NCBI GenBank assembly: GCA_964347615.1
Contig: CAYFZO010000031.1
Coordinates: forward strand, 1-19,180
Origin: CAYFZO01 sp964347615
Lineage (GTDB): Bacteria > Pseudomonadota > Gammaproteobacteria > Poriferisulfidales > Oxydemutatoraceae
DNA: 19,180 nt
Direction of reading: 5' to 3'
The notes beneath the pieces were generated by a model, which saw only the letters and a list, made by a program, of their open reading frames with translations, was not told the DNA's origin and ran no database searches. This document shows positions 1-11,212 of the stretch, in pieces (positions within the stretch are counted from its first letter, which is position 1; every line of letters begins with the position of its first letter). The position numbers were made by a program, and so were the translations under genes.

Positions 1-415
1 CGGTTGCGGCTGAACGGCAACGATCTGACCACGCTGCCGGAGGGCGTGTTCGACGCTCTCGGTCGCCTGACGGAGTTGCNNNNNNNNNNNNNNNNNNNNN
101 NNNNNNNNNNNNNNNNNNNNNNNNNNNNNNNNNNNNNNNNNNNNNNNNNNNNNNNNNNNNNNNNNNNNNNNNNNNNNNNGGCTGGACGGCAACGATCTGA
201 CCACGTTGCCGGAGGGCGTATTCGACAATCTCGGTCGCCTGACGGAGTTGCGGCTGGACGGCAACGATCTGACCACGTTGCCGGAGGGCGTATTCGACAA
301 TCTCGGCTCGGTTCTGCGGTTGGCACTGAGCAGCAACCGTCTGACCGCGTTGCCGAAGGACACGTTCACGGGACTTCCGAGCCTGAGATCGCTTCAGCTG
401 CATGACAATCCCGGC
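1..415 (+). repeat. LRR array 1 of giant gene 1
   Basis: 24-residue (72-bp) leucine-rich repeats of the form LxxLxLxxNxLTTLPEGVFDxLGx. Four units are visible around the gap, with beta-strand cores RLNGNDL, LDGNDL, RLDGNDL and ALSSNRL, followed by the C-terminal cap LQLHDNPGAPF. The units starting at 182 and 254 are almost identical for their first 60 bases, which explains why the assembly failed here. Confidence 0.93.
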
Positions 416-3400
416 GCTCCTTTCAGATTGACGTTGGGGTTGGAACCGGCCGACGAAGCGGCCAACGTCAATCTGAAAACGCTGGCGGACTTGCTTTCAG
501 CAAACACCCCCGCGATGGTCAACCTCACGCTGCGCGAAGGCGCGCCGTATCCGTTGACGCTCGCGCTGACGGCAACCGGCGTGCAACTATCCACCGATCA
601 GGTGACGATTCCCGCGGGCGGTACGCAGAGCGAAACAATCACCATGACCCGAAACCCGGTTGAAAATCAAGTCAGGATAACCCTTTCCGAGCCACTGTCG
701 CCGCCGAACGACTGCCCGGAGGAAGAGAAACATCAAGGGCAATGCTTCACCGGTTTCGAAATTGCGACAGAGCCGGTGCTCGATCTTGCCTTCGACGGAA
801 TGGCGCCTCAGGTGACAACGATCCAGTTCACCTCGACCCCGCAAGACCCGGAGAACGGCTACATCGGGGGAGAGGCAATCACGGTTGAGGTGGTTTTCGA
901 CCGAGGGCTGGCGATCTTACCCATCACGGAGGGATCTCCCTCGCAGCCGGACGCATCCTCGCTGACGCTGGCGTTGCAGGTCGGAGCCAACCAACGCGAC
1001 GCAACTTACGTGACGGAAAGCAACGTTTACGTGAAGGCAAGCAACGCCCTCATCGGCAGACTGGGCTTCGTCTACGTGGTCAGAATAGGCGACCTTGATG
1101 AAGACGGCGTCAGCGTCGTGCGAGACGGCTTGCGGTTGAACGGCGCGACCCTCACCGAGCCTGTAGGCGACCTCCCCGCGAACCTGGCAAACCTGGGAAA
1201 TGAGTTTCTTGCCGATTTTCCGGAACAAAAGGTCCGGGCTTTCCCTACCATATCGTTTACGGATAGTGACAATCGGATTTGGGGCGGTGAGGGGGGAGTG
1301 GCTAGGGCGGCCTTCAGTCTTGACTCGGCGCCGACGATGCCGGTGACCGTCCGCTACACTTTCGACCACGGCACGGCCGACGCTGCCGACTACGAGGCCG
1401 GCAGCGGCGAGATCGTCGTACCTGCAAACGCGACCGGCGGAACCATCGAGATCCCTATCGTGGACGATGATGATATCGAACCGGTGCGCGAAAGCTTCTA
1501 CGTGAACTTGGTTGATTCCGCTGGTTATACGCTGGGGAACCAAACAAGGTTGGAGGTTCTTATCGCGGAAGGGGTTTGCGACAGAACGCCGCAGATTCGT
1601 GACCGTCTAAGTAGAGGCCTCAGTTCTTGCAGAGACGCAAATATCAGCACTATAAATGGTATAGATGAACTAACTCTTAGCGCCCGAGGCATAGATAGAC
1701 TTAAAGAGAAAGACTTCCTGCAATTGAGGAGTCTTGAGAAATTGTACCTGCACGGCAACGATTTGACCACGTTGCCGGAGGGCGTGTTTGCCGGTCTCGG
1801 CAACCTTGAAATACTGACCCTGAACGGCAACGAATTGACCACGTTGCCGGAGGGCACGTTCTCGGGACTTTCGAGCCTGATATCGCTTCAGCTGCATGAC
1901 AATCCCGGTGCTCCTTTCAGATTGGCGTTGGGCTTGGAACCGGCCGGCGAAACGCCCAACGTCAATCCGGAAAGGCTGTCAAGCTTGCTTTCAACGTCCG
2001 AACCCGCGATGGTCAACCTCACGCTGCACGAAGGGGCGCCGTATCCGTTGGCGCTCGCGCTGACGGCAACCGGCGTTCAACTATCCGCCAATTCGGTGAC
2101 GATTCCCGCGGGCAGCACGCGGAGCGTGACGTTCACCATGACCCGGACCACGAGTGGAAATCAAGTCAGGGTTGACTTTTCCGAGCCGACGCCGCCGAAC
2201 GACTGTGATAACGATCAGAGACATCAAGGGCAATGCTACACCGGTTTCGAAATTGCGGGTGTGCCGACAATCAATTTCGTCTACGACGGAATGGCACCTC
2301 AGGTGGCAACAATCCGGTTCACCTCGACCCCGGAAGACCCGGACGGCTACGCCGTGAGGGAGGTAATCAAGGTTGACGTGGTTTTCGACCGGGGGTTGGT
2401 CATCTCACCAATCACGGGGGGATCTTCCCCGCCGACGCTGGCGTTGCAGGTCGGAGCCAACCGACGCACTGCGACTTACGTGGTGGAAAGCAACGTCAGT
2501 GCCGGCGTACTGAGTTTCGTCTACACGGTCGAAGCAGAGGATTTTGATGACGACGGCGTCAGCGTCGCACGAGACGGCTTGCAGCTGAACGGCGCGACCG
2601 TCACCGAACCTGTACTCAGCCTCCCTGCAAACCTGGGAGTGGATGATTTTCTTGCCGGTTCCCCGGGACAAAAGGTCCTCGGGGGCTTCCTGCCTTTTGT
2701 ATCGTTTGAAGTTGGAGAGAGCGAAATTGAACCTGATGAAGGGGCAACGGCAAACGCAGTCTTCAGCTTCAGTGCCCCCCCGCCGAGGCCGATCACCGTC
2801 CGTTACACCATTGATCCCGGCACGACCGACGTCAACGACTACATGGACGTGACCGGCAACGGCGAGGTCGTCGTGCCCGTAGGCGAGACCAGAGGAACCA
2901 TCCGGATCTTCATCGTGGACGATGAGGTTATCGAGTTTGCGCGCGATACATTCAGCCTGAACTTGGTTGATTCCGACGGCTATGCACTGGGTTCACCGAC
3001 CAGGATTGAAATCTCCATCAGAGAAGGCGTCTGCGACAGAACGCCGCAGGTCGCTGATGCGATACGCAGGGGGTCTCATTGCTCCGACGTAAGTGATACC
3101 AGATTCATTACACAGTTATCGATAGTCAACCACTCAGATCTTACAGCCCTGAAAAGAAGGGACTTCTTCTACCTCGACCGGCTGGTAGATTTGTATCTGT
3201 TCAACAACCGCTTGACCGCGCTGCCGGCGGGCGTGTTCGTCGGTGTCGGTAACCTTCGGCGGTTGCGGCTGGACGGCAACCGTTTGACCACGTTGCCGGC
3301 GGACATATTCGACGTTCTCGGTCGCCTTGAGGAGTTGTGGCTGAGACACAACGAGTTGACCACGTTGCCGGAGGGCGTATTCGACAATCTCGGCTCGGTT

Positions 3401-6400
3401 CTGCGGTTGGCACTGAACGACAACGGTTTGACCGCGTTGCCGGAGGGCGCGTTCACGGGACTTTCGAGCCTGAGAGTACTTCATCTGCACGACAATCCCG
3501 GCGCTCCTTTCAGATTGGAGCTGAATTTGGAACCGGCCGACGAAGCGCCCAACGTCAATCTGAAAAGGCTGACAAGCTTGCTTTCAGCAGACACCCCCGC
3601 GACGGTCAAACTCACGCTGCGCGAAGGCGCACCGTATCCGCTGACGCTCGCGCTGACGGCGTCCGGTGTTCAACTATCCGCCAATTCGGTGACGATTCCC
3701 GCGGGCAGCACGCAGAGCGAAACGGTCACTGCGACCCCAATCACGGGTGGAAACCAAGTCAGGATTGACTTTTCCGAGCCGCCGCCGCCACCTGGCAACT
3801 GCTTGGATAATTGGAAACACCAGGGACAATGCTTCCCCGGTTTAGAAATTGCGGGTGCGCCGACAATCAATTTTGTCTACGACGGAGGGGAGCCTCGGGT
3901 GTCAGCAATCCGGTTCGCATCGACCCCGCAAGACCCGGACGGCTACGTCGGGGGAGAGACAATCAGGGTTGACGTGGTTTTCGACCGAGGGCTGGTCATC
4001 TCACCAATCACGGAAGGCTCACCCTCGCCGACGCTGGCGTTGCAGATCGGAGCCGACCGACGCACCGCAACTTACGTGGTGGGAAGCAACGCCGCCGCCG
4101 GCATACTGAGCTTCGTCTACCCGGTCACAGCAGAGGATTTTGATGAAAACGGCGTCAGCGTCGCACCAAACGGGTTACAGTTAAACGGCGTGAGCGTCAC
4201 CGAACCTGTAGACGACATCCTCGCGAACGTTGGAGTGGGCGGTTTTCTTACCGATTTCCCGGGACAAAAGGTCTCCGGGAACTTGCCTTCGGTATCGTTT
4301 GAAAAGACCGAAATTGAACCTGCTGAGGGGGAGACGATCAACGCGGTCTTCAACTTCAGCACCGCCGTGGCGAGGCCGATCATCGTCCACTACACCATTG
4401 AGCACGGCACGGCCGACGCTGACGACTACGAGGCCGGCAGCGGCGAGGTCGTCGTGCCCGCAGACGCGAGCAGCGGAACCATCCGGATCCCCATCGTGGA
4501 CGATGCGTTTGTCGAGCGGCCGCGCGATACATTCAGCCTGAACCTGGTTGATTCCGACGGCTATGCACTGGGTTCATCGACCAGGGTTGAAATCTCCATC
4601 AGAGAAGGCGTCTGCGACAGAACCCCGCAGGTTCAGGATGCGATACGCGAGGGGTCTCATTGTTCCGACGTAAGCGACCCCAGCGCCATTACACGGCTAT
4701 CGATAACCAACAACTCAGGTCTTACAACCCTAAAAAGAGGGGATTTCTTCTACCTCGACAACCTGCAGAGTTTGGATCTGAGCAACAACGGTTTGACCGC
4801 GCTGCCGGAGGACGTGTTCGACGCTCTCGGTCGCCTTACGGAGTTGCGGCTGAACGACAACGATTTGACTGCGTTGCCGGCGGGCGTATTCGCCAGGCTG
4901 CAGGCACTGAGGAGGTTGCAGTTTCAGAACAACCGAGTAGCCACGTGGCCAGCGAGTATTTTCAACGGGTTGAGCAATTTGCAAATGATAGACCTGGGAA
5001 GCAACGGGATAACGCAACTGCCGGACGATATCTTTGCAGACAACGGTAATTTGCAAAACTTGCTTCTGGGCGGCAACCAGCTCCGGGAATTGCCGGAACA
5101 AGTGTTTTTCAGGCTTCCACAGTTGCGGAACTTGTCCGTCAACAACAACCGATTGACCGAATTACCGGCGGGGGCTTTTCCCGGTTACGTGTTTCTGGGG
5201 GAGTTGCGTCTTTCCGACAATCAATTGGAATCCCTGCCGCCGGGCCTGTTCTCGGACCTTGAAAGAGCAACTCGGTTGGCATTTCACAACAATCGCTTGA
5301 CCGCGTTGCCGCCGGGCGCGTTCAAGGGACCGCTCTCCAATCTCGCGGCGCTTAGCTTGGGCGGAAACCTCGGTTCGCCTTTCCAACTGAAGCTGAGACT
5401 TGAATTCGCCGGCGAGGAACAAGCGCCGACGTTGACGGCCGAACCCGTGGTTCTCCGGGCAACGCTGCGTGAAGGCGCACCGTACGCTTTGGAGATCGAG
5501 CTTCAGGCGGTCCACGGAACGTTGTCCACCACCGAAGTAACGATCGAGGCCGGCAGCACGCGGAGCGGCACGTTCACGGTGACTCGTCTTCAAGGGGAGA
5601 ATTCGGTGGCGGTGTCGTTTGCCGACGTATCTCCGCCGACGCCGCCTAACACCTGCCCCAGCTGGCAACGACGTGGCGGGCAGTGCTTCTCCGGTCTTGA
5701 AATCGTTTCCGAGGCCGAGTTCGCCCTGGACGACCAGCTTCTTTCCGCCGTGTCAGACGTCGCAATCACTTCGGCTCCGCTCTCAGGTGATACTTATACG
5801 GCGGGCGACCCCGACGAGGAAATCGTCGTCGAGCTTGAATTCAGCGGGGAAATCGACGTGATCCAGGCGAACGACGGAAGCTGGCCGTCGCTGGCGTTGG
5901 AGGTGGGGAACGAAACGCGGGTTGCAGTCTACGACGACGCAGCGAGTTCCACCGACAAATTGGTGTTCCGCTACAAGCCGCAAAACGACGACGTCGACGA
6001 TGACGGCATCAGCGTTCCCGATGGAGCGTTGCATCTCAACGCTGCACGCATCCTCGACGCCGGCGTCCCCGTGTCTCTGAGTTTGGGCCGCCACGCAATC
6101 CAAGACAACCCGGGCCATAAAGTGAGCGCGCGGAACCTGCGGGTGTTGTTCGAGCCGGGGCGGATTCTGATGGTGCGTGGCGGCGCGGCGGCGGAGATGG
6201 TTTCGAGAGCGGTGACGATGAGAACCGAGCCTGAGTTGCGGGGCGACGAAACGTTGGTGGTCTCGTTGAGCGCGGACGGCGTGAGGCTGGTGAGTCCGAC
6301 GGGGCCGGTGAGCTTGACCCCGGCAACCAACGCCGTAACCGTAACCGTCGAAGCGACGCCCCAGTCAAACGCGCTCGGCGCGGTGTCCGCGACGCTGGAC

Positions 6401-9400
6401 GAGGGCGCGTCGTCGTTCGGAGACGCACTGGTGACGACGGAGGCTCTCGCGGTCGAGGTCGTTCGCGGCGTGAACCTGTCGCTCTCCGACCTCGCGGATC
6501 AAGACTCGGTGGAGTTCCTCCCCGGCACACCCGCCGAGTTCAGGGTGACGACGGACCCGATGCTCGAGGGGGACGAGCGGGTGACGGTAACGGTGAGCGT
6601 TGACCCGCGCCTGCGTTTGGAGAGCGCCGGTTCGACGTTGCACGACGGCAATAGGCTGGTTTTGAACGCGATGAACCCGGACGCCACGGTCGCTGTCACC
6701 ACGGATATACAGGGACTGGATGTAATCAGGGGAATTTCGGCGTCGGGCGCGGGCGAAAACGTCGGCGTCGTCGGCGCTGCGTCGCTTCGAGTGAGAGTCG
6801 GCAGGGTGAATAAAGTGACGGTGGTGCTTTCGCCGTCGCCGGTGGTGCTTTCGCCGTCGCCGGTGGTCGAGATTCAACAAGGCGGCAACGCGATGCTCCG
6901 CGTGACGACCGTCCCGCGGTTGGCCGCGGGGCAGGACGCGGTGGTATCTCTGACGATCGAACCGGACGACGCGGGATTGAGTTTTTTCACCGGCATAGGA
7001 GCCCTCATTCTCGATGCGAGCTCTGCGACTGTCACGGTGTACCTGCACCAAGGCGCTCCGGACGGTGACGTCGGGGTGGCGGCGGCTTCGGACGCGGTCA
7101 TCGGAAATACCGCTGAAGTCACCTCGACGGTGGTGCGGAGTCAACTGGTGGAAGTCGGCGTTGACGGCCGGTCTCGCGTGACGCTGGAGGCGACGACGCC
7201 TCAGGTGGCTCTCAGCTTCACCCCCGCCGGCGTCTTGGAACTGGGTCTGGGCGCAAGCGGGACGGTGGAGTTGAACCTGACCGGCTTTATGTTGCGCGAT
7301 AGTCAGACGGCGGAGTTCGAGGTGTCGGTCGAGGGTGCAGGACTGAGCCTGCAAGGCGGCGTGCAGATGACTCGGGTGTCTTTTGCCGCGGACGAGGACA
7401 CGAAGCCGATATCGGTCACGGCTTCGGCCGATGCGGTGCCGGTCGGGCGTCTGATAGTCAGGCCGGTCGGCGGCGTCGAGTTGGCGGGCGGTATGGAGAC
7501 GGCGTCGCTGCCGATCGAAGCGCAGCAATCGGTGCGTTTGAGTTTCAGTCCGAATCGGGTGGAGATTCCGCGTAGCCGCAGTACGCAGTTCGAGGTAGTG
7601 ATCGACCCGCCGTTGGTTGGAGATCGCCAGACGACGGTGACGCTGACGATTTCAAAGCAGGGTTTCGCTTTCGGCGCCGATCGTACGCAGCATGAAATCG
7701 GGTTTGACGCGGGCAAGTCGAACGAGACGGTGACGGTGGCAGCGACGGCGGCACCCGGCTCGATGGCGACGGTGGACATGGAGGTGACCGCGTCCTCGGG
7801 CGTTCGGACTTTGGAGCTGCCAACTTTGGGTTTGCGGGCGACGGTACCTCGTGCGGCCCTCGACCTCACCCCCGCCGACGGTGCGCCTGGAGACGAATTG
7901 GTACTGAATACGGGCACGGGCAAGGCAGTGAGGTTGAGTCTGCCCGACCTGACGCTGTCGGGCGACCACGTGGCGGTGTTCGGGGCGTCGGTCGAGGGTG
8001 AGGGGCTGAGCCTGCAAGGCGGTACGCAAGTGAGTTTGAGCGCAAGGAATATGACGGCGGAAGTGACGGTGTCGGCTTCGGACCGGGCGGAGTCGGTCGG
8101 GCGTCTGGTGGTCGGGCCGGTCGAAGGTGTCGAGTTGTCCGGGGAGGCACGAGCGGCGACGTTGCCGATTCGCGTGTTGCAATCGGTGTCGTTGCGTTTC
8201 GTTCCGGATTTGGTGGAGATTCAGCGGGGGCGCGACACGCAATTCGTGGTGGAAATCGACCCGCCGTTGGCTGCGGATCGCCAGACGACGGTGACGCTGA
8301 TGATTTCAGACCAAGGTTTTTCTCAGGGTTTCACTTTCGGTGCCGAAGACACGCGGCACGAAGTCACGTTCGACGCGGACGAGTCGCGCGAGACGGTGAG
8401 GGTGGCAGCAACCGCGGCGATCGATTCGATGGCGTCGGTGACGGTGGAGAACGTGCGCACGAGCTCGGGCGTTGATTTGGGGCCGTTGCCGAGTCTGACG
8501 CTGAAAGTGACACCGCCGCAGGTGTCGGTAGCGTTCTCTCCCCCCAATCAATTGCAGTTGACGTCGGGCGACGAGGCGTCGGTGGAGTTACACCTTGACG
8601 GACATTCTTGGATTGAAAACCAGGAGATAGTTCTCGGCGTCTCGGCGGACGACGAGGAACTGGAAGTGAACCCGCCGCGCGTGACGCTGAGCGAGGCGAC
8701 GCCGACGGCGACGGTGCAGGTGAGCGCGTCGCGCAGCGCGGAGTCCGGGAACCTGATGGTGTCGGCGGTTAGCGGCGCGGAGTTGGTCGGCGATACGCAG
8801 TTGCCGGTGGTGGTGGAGCCGCGTCAATTGGCGGTTTCGTTCGAGCCGAGCGCAGTGAGGCTGGTTCGCGGCGGCGCGGCAGGTGCGATAGCCCTGACGG
8901 ACGTCTCGTTGGGCGTAGCGCCTGCGCTGGAAGACGACGAAGAGTTGGTGCTGATATTGACTCCGGACGCCGCCAGCAATCTTGGAGTGAACCCCCGTGA
9001 CGTGCCGTTGAATTCGGGAAATAGGACGGCGGACGTGACGGTGAACGCGGGCCCCGCGACGTTTTCAGCGGAGGTCACGACGTCGGTAAATGATGCGGAA
9101 ACTTCGATCGGGAACGCGGTGGTATCGTCCATGCCCTTGATGGTTGAGGTGGTGCGCGGGGTGGAGTTGTTGCTTTCCGACCACGCGGGTCAAGCGGCGG
9201 AGACGCTTACGCTCGTGGCAGGAGAGTCAATCGAAATCACGGTGGCGACGTCCCCGCCGCTTGAAGGGAACGAGCGGGTGGCGGTGACGTTGGTCGTTGC
9301 CGACGGCTTGACTTTGCCTTGGGGGAACGAGTTGATTCTGACCGCGGCGAATTCAAGCAGTCTGGTTCGGGTTCGCGCTTTGAGCCCGGGACTGGATTCA

Positions 9401-10930
9401 GCCGACGCGGTAAGGGCGTCCGTGCCGAGCGAAGGAGAAAACGTCGGTGTTGTCGGCGAGTTGCCGTCGCTTGGATTCGTAACCGAACTCGCGGGCAAAG
9501 TCGTGGTGACGCTTCCCTCGGCACAAGTCGAAGTCCAGCAAGGCCGCAGCGCGATGCTCCGCGTAGAAACCGATCCGCTGCTGGGTATGGGGCAGTCGGT
9601 AACGGTGGGGCTGATGATAGAGCCGGATGACGCGGGTTTGAGTTTTGCCGGCGGTTCGTTCAATACGACGGTGGATCTGGGAGAAGACCAGCAAAGCACT
9701 GACGTCGAGGTGTTCGCGGCGGCGAATGCGAACACCGGAAGCCGCGCTCGGGTCACCGCGACGGCGATGAACGTCTCCGCGGGATTGGAGGTAATCATTA
9801 ACGCCCGTTCTGAGGCGACGCTCGAGGTGACGGCGCCTCGGGTGGTGCTCGAATTGACGCCCGACGGCGGGCAGCCCGGAGAGGCTTTGGTTTTGGATTT
9901 GGGAGAGAGAAAGACAGTGGAGTTGAACGTGATAACCGACTTTACTTTGCCGCAGGGTCAGGCGGCGTCGTTCGAGGTGTCGGTCTCCGGTGACGGGTTG
10001 AGTCTGCAAGGCGGCACGCCGAACAACCCGCAAGTTCTGGAAGTCAATTTGAACGCAGCCAACGTGCCGGCGGAAGTGACGGTGGTGGCTTCGGATAGTG
10101 CGGATTCCATCGGAGAGTTGAGCGTGAAGGCGTTGAGCGGCGTCGAGTTGGCAGGCGGCGCGCAAGCGGCGACGTTGCCGGTCGAGGTGTTGCAGGAGAC
10201 GTCGTTGCGTTTCGATCCGACAGAAGTGGAGATTCAGCGGGGTCGCAGCACGGAGTTCGAGGTAGCGATCAGCCCGTCGTTGGTTGCCGACCGAATGGTG
10301 ACGGTGACGCTGGCGATTTCAGACCAGGGTTTTGTTCAGGGTTTCGGTTTCGGTGCCGGTCGCACGCAGCATGAAACCATCACGTTCGACGCGGACAAGT
10401 CGCGCGAGATGGTGATGGTGGCAACGACGGCGGCGATCGATTCGATGGCGTCGGTGTCGGTGGAGGTGGTCCCATCCTCGGGCGTTCGGACTTCGGCGCC
10501 GCTGCCGGATGTGACGCTGAAAGCGACGAAGCCCCAGGTCATGGTGAGGTTCGATCTCTCCCCGCCGCACCTGACGGAGAACAGTACGGGAAGCGTGATT
10601 ATCAGCTTGCAAGCCGATGGTCAAGCGTATCGGCCGGTTCCGAATCAAATGGTGAGGCTGAGTGTGGCGGTGAAGAGAGGTGATTTGACACTCTCGACGG
10701 ATCCGAATCCTCCAGCAGCGGGGCACTCAGTAGTTGATATTTCCCTGAGCACAGACTCGCCGATGGCGATGGTGACCATCATCGCCGGGATGCCGGGCGA
10801 TGGCACCTTGACAGTGAGCAGCGACAGCGTCGAGTTGATTGGAGCCACAGAGCTTCCGATTACGGTGAGATCGCCGTCGGACGGCACGACGTTGAGGATC
10901 CGGGTGTTCCTGGAAGGCGCACTGGAGTAG
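1..10930 (+). CDS. Giant modular LRR / SWM-like / Calx-beta repeat protein (3' part, 5' end outside window)
   Basis: Reading frame open from the window start (interrupted only by the N gap) to TAG at 10928-10930; about 3,580 codons follow the gap. The supermodule order is LRR array, beta-sandwich linker ending in a Cys pair (e.g. NDCPE...GQCF), SWM-like Ig repeat with a DxDxDG loop (DFDDDGVSV), then Calx-beta (GTADADDYEAGSGEVVV...IVDD). LRR arrays lie at about 1-415, 1574-1920, 3029-3510 and 4610-5370; Calx-beta domains at about 1238-1566, 2695-3025 and 4285-4605; SWM-like repeats at about 800-1235, 2290-2690, 3885-4275 and 5750-6130. From 6130 to the stop there are only tandem beta-sandwich repeats. 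Paired cysteines and calcium-type loops fit an extracellular adhesin or recognition protein. No membrane anchor, LPXTG or RTX nonapeptides are visible at the C-terminus, so anchoring is unexplained. Family assignment is confident; ligand and function are unknown. Confidence 0.93.
80..179. other. Assembly gap (100 N) inside an LRR array
   Basis: Exactly 100 Ns, a conventional placeholder length. The sequence before it ends in ggagttgc and the sequence after begins ggctggac, which together form the normal junction of two 72-bp LRR units. The frames on each side differ by one only because 100 is not a multiple of 3. The true gap is most likely zero or a whole number of 72-bp repeats, so there is no reason to infer a frameshift. 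Confidence 0.95.
1574..1920 (+). repeat. LRR array 2 of giant gene 1
   Basis: Begins with the Cys-containing N-cap GVCDRTPQ (Cys codon at 1577) and a second Cys about 17 residues on. Then come a degenerate first strand (LTLSARGI), two full units (YLHGNDL, TLNGNEL) and the cap LQLHDNPGAPF. It is the shortest array of gene 1, so repeat number differs between modules. Confidence 0.9.
3029..3510 (+). repeat. LRR array 3 of giant gene 1
   Basis: N-cap GVCDRTPQ...HCSDV, strand LSIVNHSDL, then units with cores YLFNNRL, RLDGNRL, WLRHNEL and ALNDNGL and the cap LHLHDNPGAPF. The framework TTLPEGVFD is the same as in array 1, while the residues around the conserved Asn differ from unit to unit. Confidence 0.92.
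4610..5370 (+). repeat. LRR array 4 of giant gene 1 (longest)
   Basis: N-cap with two cysteines, strand LSITNNSGL, then eight units with cores DLSNNGL, RLNDNDL, QFQNNRV, DLGSNGI, LLGGNQL, SVNNNRL, RLSDNQL and AFHNNRL, and a variant cap LSLGGNLGSPF. The last six units and everything up to about 6130 are paralogous to 14090-15330 in giant gene 2. Confidence 0.92.
6130..10925 (+). repeat. C-terminal tandem beta-sandwich region of giant gene 1 (blocks X-Y-Z-Y-Z-W-X-Y-Z-W)
   Basis: About 1,600 residues without LRRs or cysteine pairs, made of four recurring block types recognised by shared phrases. X (6130-7200, 8821-9835) has VRGGAA, EVVRGV and GENVGVVG. Y (7201-7530, 7855-8185, 9838-10195) has GLSLQGG and GVELxG. 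Z (7530-7850, 8185-8515, 10195-10535) has VEIQRGR, TVTLxISDQGF and AATAAIDSMASV. W (8515-8820, 10536-10925) has SVELxLxG and ends in xLPVVVEP or ELPITVRS. Block limits are approximate. The composition suggests a stalk of Ig-like beta-sandwiches; I do not recognise a named family. Confidence 0.8.
6821..6862 (+). repeat. 21-bp perfect tandem duplication in the X1 block
   Basis: Two identical 21-bp units (6821-6841 and 6842-6862) encode VVLSPSP twice, in frame. The paralogous X2 block around 9500-9535 has a single segment at this place, so the duplication is probably recent slippage. Confidence 0.9.
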
Positions 10931-11007
10931 CCTCCCGACCCGCAGAGGAGTTTGGCCTCGGTTTGTCTTCCCCGGTTTGGGCTTAGTTTATCTTCTTGGG
11001 GTTTGTC

Positions 11008-11070
11008 TCCCTCGGTTTATCCCTCGGGGAGAGACACGGAGGATACGGGGGAATAAGGGGAGACACGTTA
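11008..11070 (+). repeat. Leader repeat, copy 1 (orphan)
   Basis: Bases 11008-11037 are a 30-bp perfect match to 13199-13228. The similarity continues, with an extra 7-8 bases, through GGAG...GAATAAGG, the ribosome-binding region of giant gene 2. In this copy the match ends where the start codon would be and no giant reading frame follows, so it looks like a leader separated from its gene. Confidence 0.85.
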
Positions 11071-11071
11071 T

Positions 11072-11212
11072 ATGCTCCTGACGTTCGCCCGCACCAAAAT
11101 TGCTAGCCGTTATCAAATCGTGTTGGTGAAAATCAACCGATCTAAGCCCATGCCCTCGGTCGTCAAGGGTTCTTTCCTGCCAGACATTCCCAGGCATTTC
11201 ATCATTTCGTGA
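11072..11212 (+). CDS. Possible 46-residue ORF after orphan leader (doubtful)
   Basis: ATG at 11072, ending TGA at 11210-11212, with the purine-rich AAGGGGAG of leader copy 1 about 10 bases upstream. The product is basic (starts MLLTFARTKIASRYQIVLVK). It has no recognisable domain and competes with open frames on the other strand, so coding status is uncertain and chance is the default explanation. Confidence 0.15.
   Translation: MLLTFARTKIASRYQIVLVKINRSKPMPSVVKGSFLPDIPRHFIIS

Noticed and set aside
80..206. Frameshift splitting gene 1 at the N gap
   Set aside because: The frame change comes only from the arbitrary 100-N placeholder; the flanking sequences join in frame.
6365..7528. 387-codon open frame on the - strand, and many other - strand frames within the giant genes
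   Set aside because: Antisense to clearly repetitive, domain-bearing coding sequence. The Arg/His/Pro-rich composition is typical of shadow frames in GC-rich DNA.
10931..11040. Intrinsic terminator after giant gene 1
   Set aside because: The GGTTT/CCTCGG phrases are direct, not inverted, repeats; no stable hairpin followed by a T-run.
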